Below are positions 39,018-39,643 of a stretch of 39,643 nt of DNA, in pieces. The DNA comes from a virus. Numbering within the stretch: the stretch's first letter is position 1; every line of letters starts with the position of its first letter. The notes below the pieces were generated by a model. The model saw only the letters and a list, made by a program, of their open reading frames with translations. It made no database searches and was not told the DNA's origin. The translations under genes and the position numbers were made by a program. Where the stretch lies: the IMG/VR virus record IMGVR_UViG_3300032677_000072, positions 1 to 39,643 of that record. One strand, written 5' to 3'.

Positions 39018-39643
39018 ATGGAAGTACAGTTTGGCATCGGCGGCGCAATGGCCGTCTCTGTAGGGGGCAACAAGGCCACCCCCGACGTTCCGATTCAACT
39101 ATTCGCAATCCAGGAAGCCACCGCGGATATCAGCCAAAAGCTGGTCGCCCTCATGGGGCAGTTCAAAGGTCCGGACGACGTGGCGCCCTCGGATATGAAG
39201 ATCACGGGCAAGTGCGGCTTCGGCCACCTCGATGTGAACACTTACAACGCGCTGATGTTCGGCGAGACGATCACGACCGGCCTTACTGTCTCGGTCCCCA
39301 TTCCCGGAATCCAGACCACCATCGGAGCGACCGTTACCCCGACCGTGCCCAACACCGGAACGTGGATCAAGGATGGCGGTGTGTTCTATTCCGCCACGGG
39401 GCAGCCCTTGAAGCGCGTCGCCTCGTCGCCGAGTACGGGGCAGTACGCGGTCTCGACGGGCACGTATACATTCAACACGGCGGAGCCGGCGGTGGCCGCG
39501 CAGTTCTATTTCGTATACACGGAAGCTGCCGGCCAGACCCTCACTGTGACCAATCGCCTGCAGGGCTACGGCCCGGTCTTCGAGCTGTATCTCTCGATGC
39601 CCTATTCGCAGTTCCAGGGGCTCACCACCAACCAGAACGGGCT
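39018..39643 (+). CDS. Probable major tail tube protein (partial), >208 aa
   Basis: AAGGAGACCCATC precedes ATG 39018; the frame is open to the window edge. MEVQFGIGGAMAVSVGGNKA, then a beta-rich protein with ISQKLVALMGQFKGPDDVAP and MKITGKCGFGHLD, the tube-protein pattern (short conserved strand plus K-x-K). Order after neck proteins suits the tail tube. Confidence 0.65.
   Translation, partial: MEVQFGIGGAMAVSVGGNKATPDVPIQLFAIQEATADISQKLVALMGQFKGPDDVAPSDMKITGKCGFGHLDVNTYNALMFGETITTGLTVSVPIPGIQTTIGATVTPTVPNTGTWIKDGGVFYSATGQPLKRVASSPSTGQYAVSTGTYTFNTAEPAVAAQFYFVYTEAAGQTLTVTNRLQGYGPVFELYLSMPYSQFQGLTTNQNG

Overview
The window is one end of a tailed double-stranded DNA phage (or prophage) genome with an HK97-type head. 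It contains terminase, portal, MuF-like protein, XkdF-like protease, major capsid protein, head-tail connectors and the start of a probable tail tube gene, which runs off the right edge. I see no bacterial housekeeping genes, rRNA or canonical tRNA. The DNA is GC-rich. Encoded Sec, Tat-like and lipoprotein signals and a lysis cassette ending in a lipoprotein suggest a Gram-negative (diderm) host. An acidobacterial host is only a guess from style. The genome is incomplete because the remaining tail genes are missing.

Layout: (1) 1-1201, two unknown leftward genes and a 127-bp direct repeat touching the window edge. (2) 1202-3572, a rightward early cluster of small basic and zinc-finger-like proteins ending in an AcrVA2-family protein. 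(3) 3697-6766, a leftward operon with an HNH nuclease, a large probable replication/regulatory protein and DnaJ-like zinc-finger proteins, followed by a ~640-bp control region. (4) 7403-9556, accessory genes, a structured convergent intergenic region, and a divergent HTH/LuxR-type regulator pair. (5) 9550-10830, the lysis cassette (small membrane peptide, coiled-coil/TM protein, M15 endolysin, lipoprotein). (6) 11123-14963, accessory genes: Hin-type serine recombinase, Acb2-like anti-CBASS protein, ParB-like and PAPS-reductase-like proteins, ASCH protein and an excisionase-like HTH. (7) 15126-17292, terminase. (8) 17289-24021, an unusual ~6.7-kb block between terminase and portal with secreted or signal-peptide proteins, zinc ribbons and a tRNA-like RNA. 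(9) 24022-39643, structured leader, portal with a probable -1 frameshift into MuF, protease/scaffold, capsid, decoration protein, two glycosyltransferases, connectors and tail tube.

The genes form tightly packed ATGA/TGATG-coupled operons. The features most worth a second look are: tiny leftward genes that fill gaps between rightward structural genes and share CATG start codons head-to-head; a tRNA-like RNA with an extended hairpin in place of the anticodon arm; a portal leader able to form competing RNA structures; an A AAA AAG slippery site joining portal and MuF; a family of TTCCCGTGTACACGGGAA palindromes; two anti-defence homologues (AcrVA2, Acb2); and strong over-use of the hexamer GTATAC in more than one reading frame. 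All functional calls come from reading motifs and were not checked against a database.
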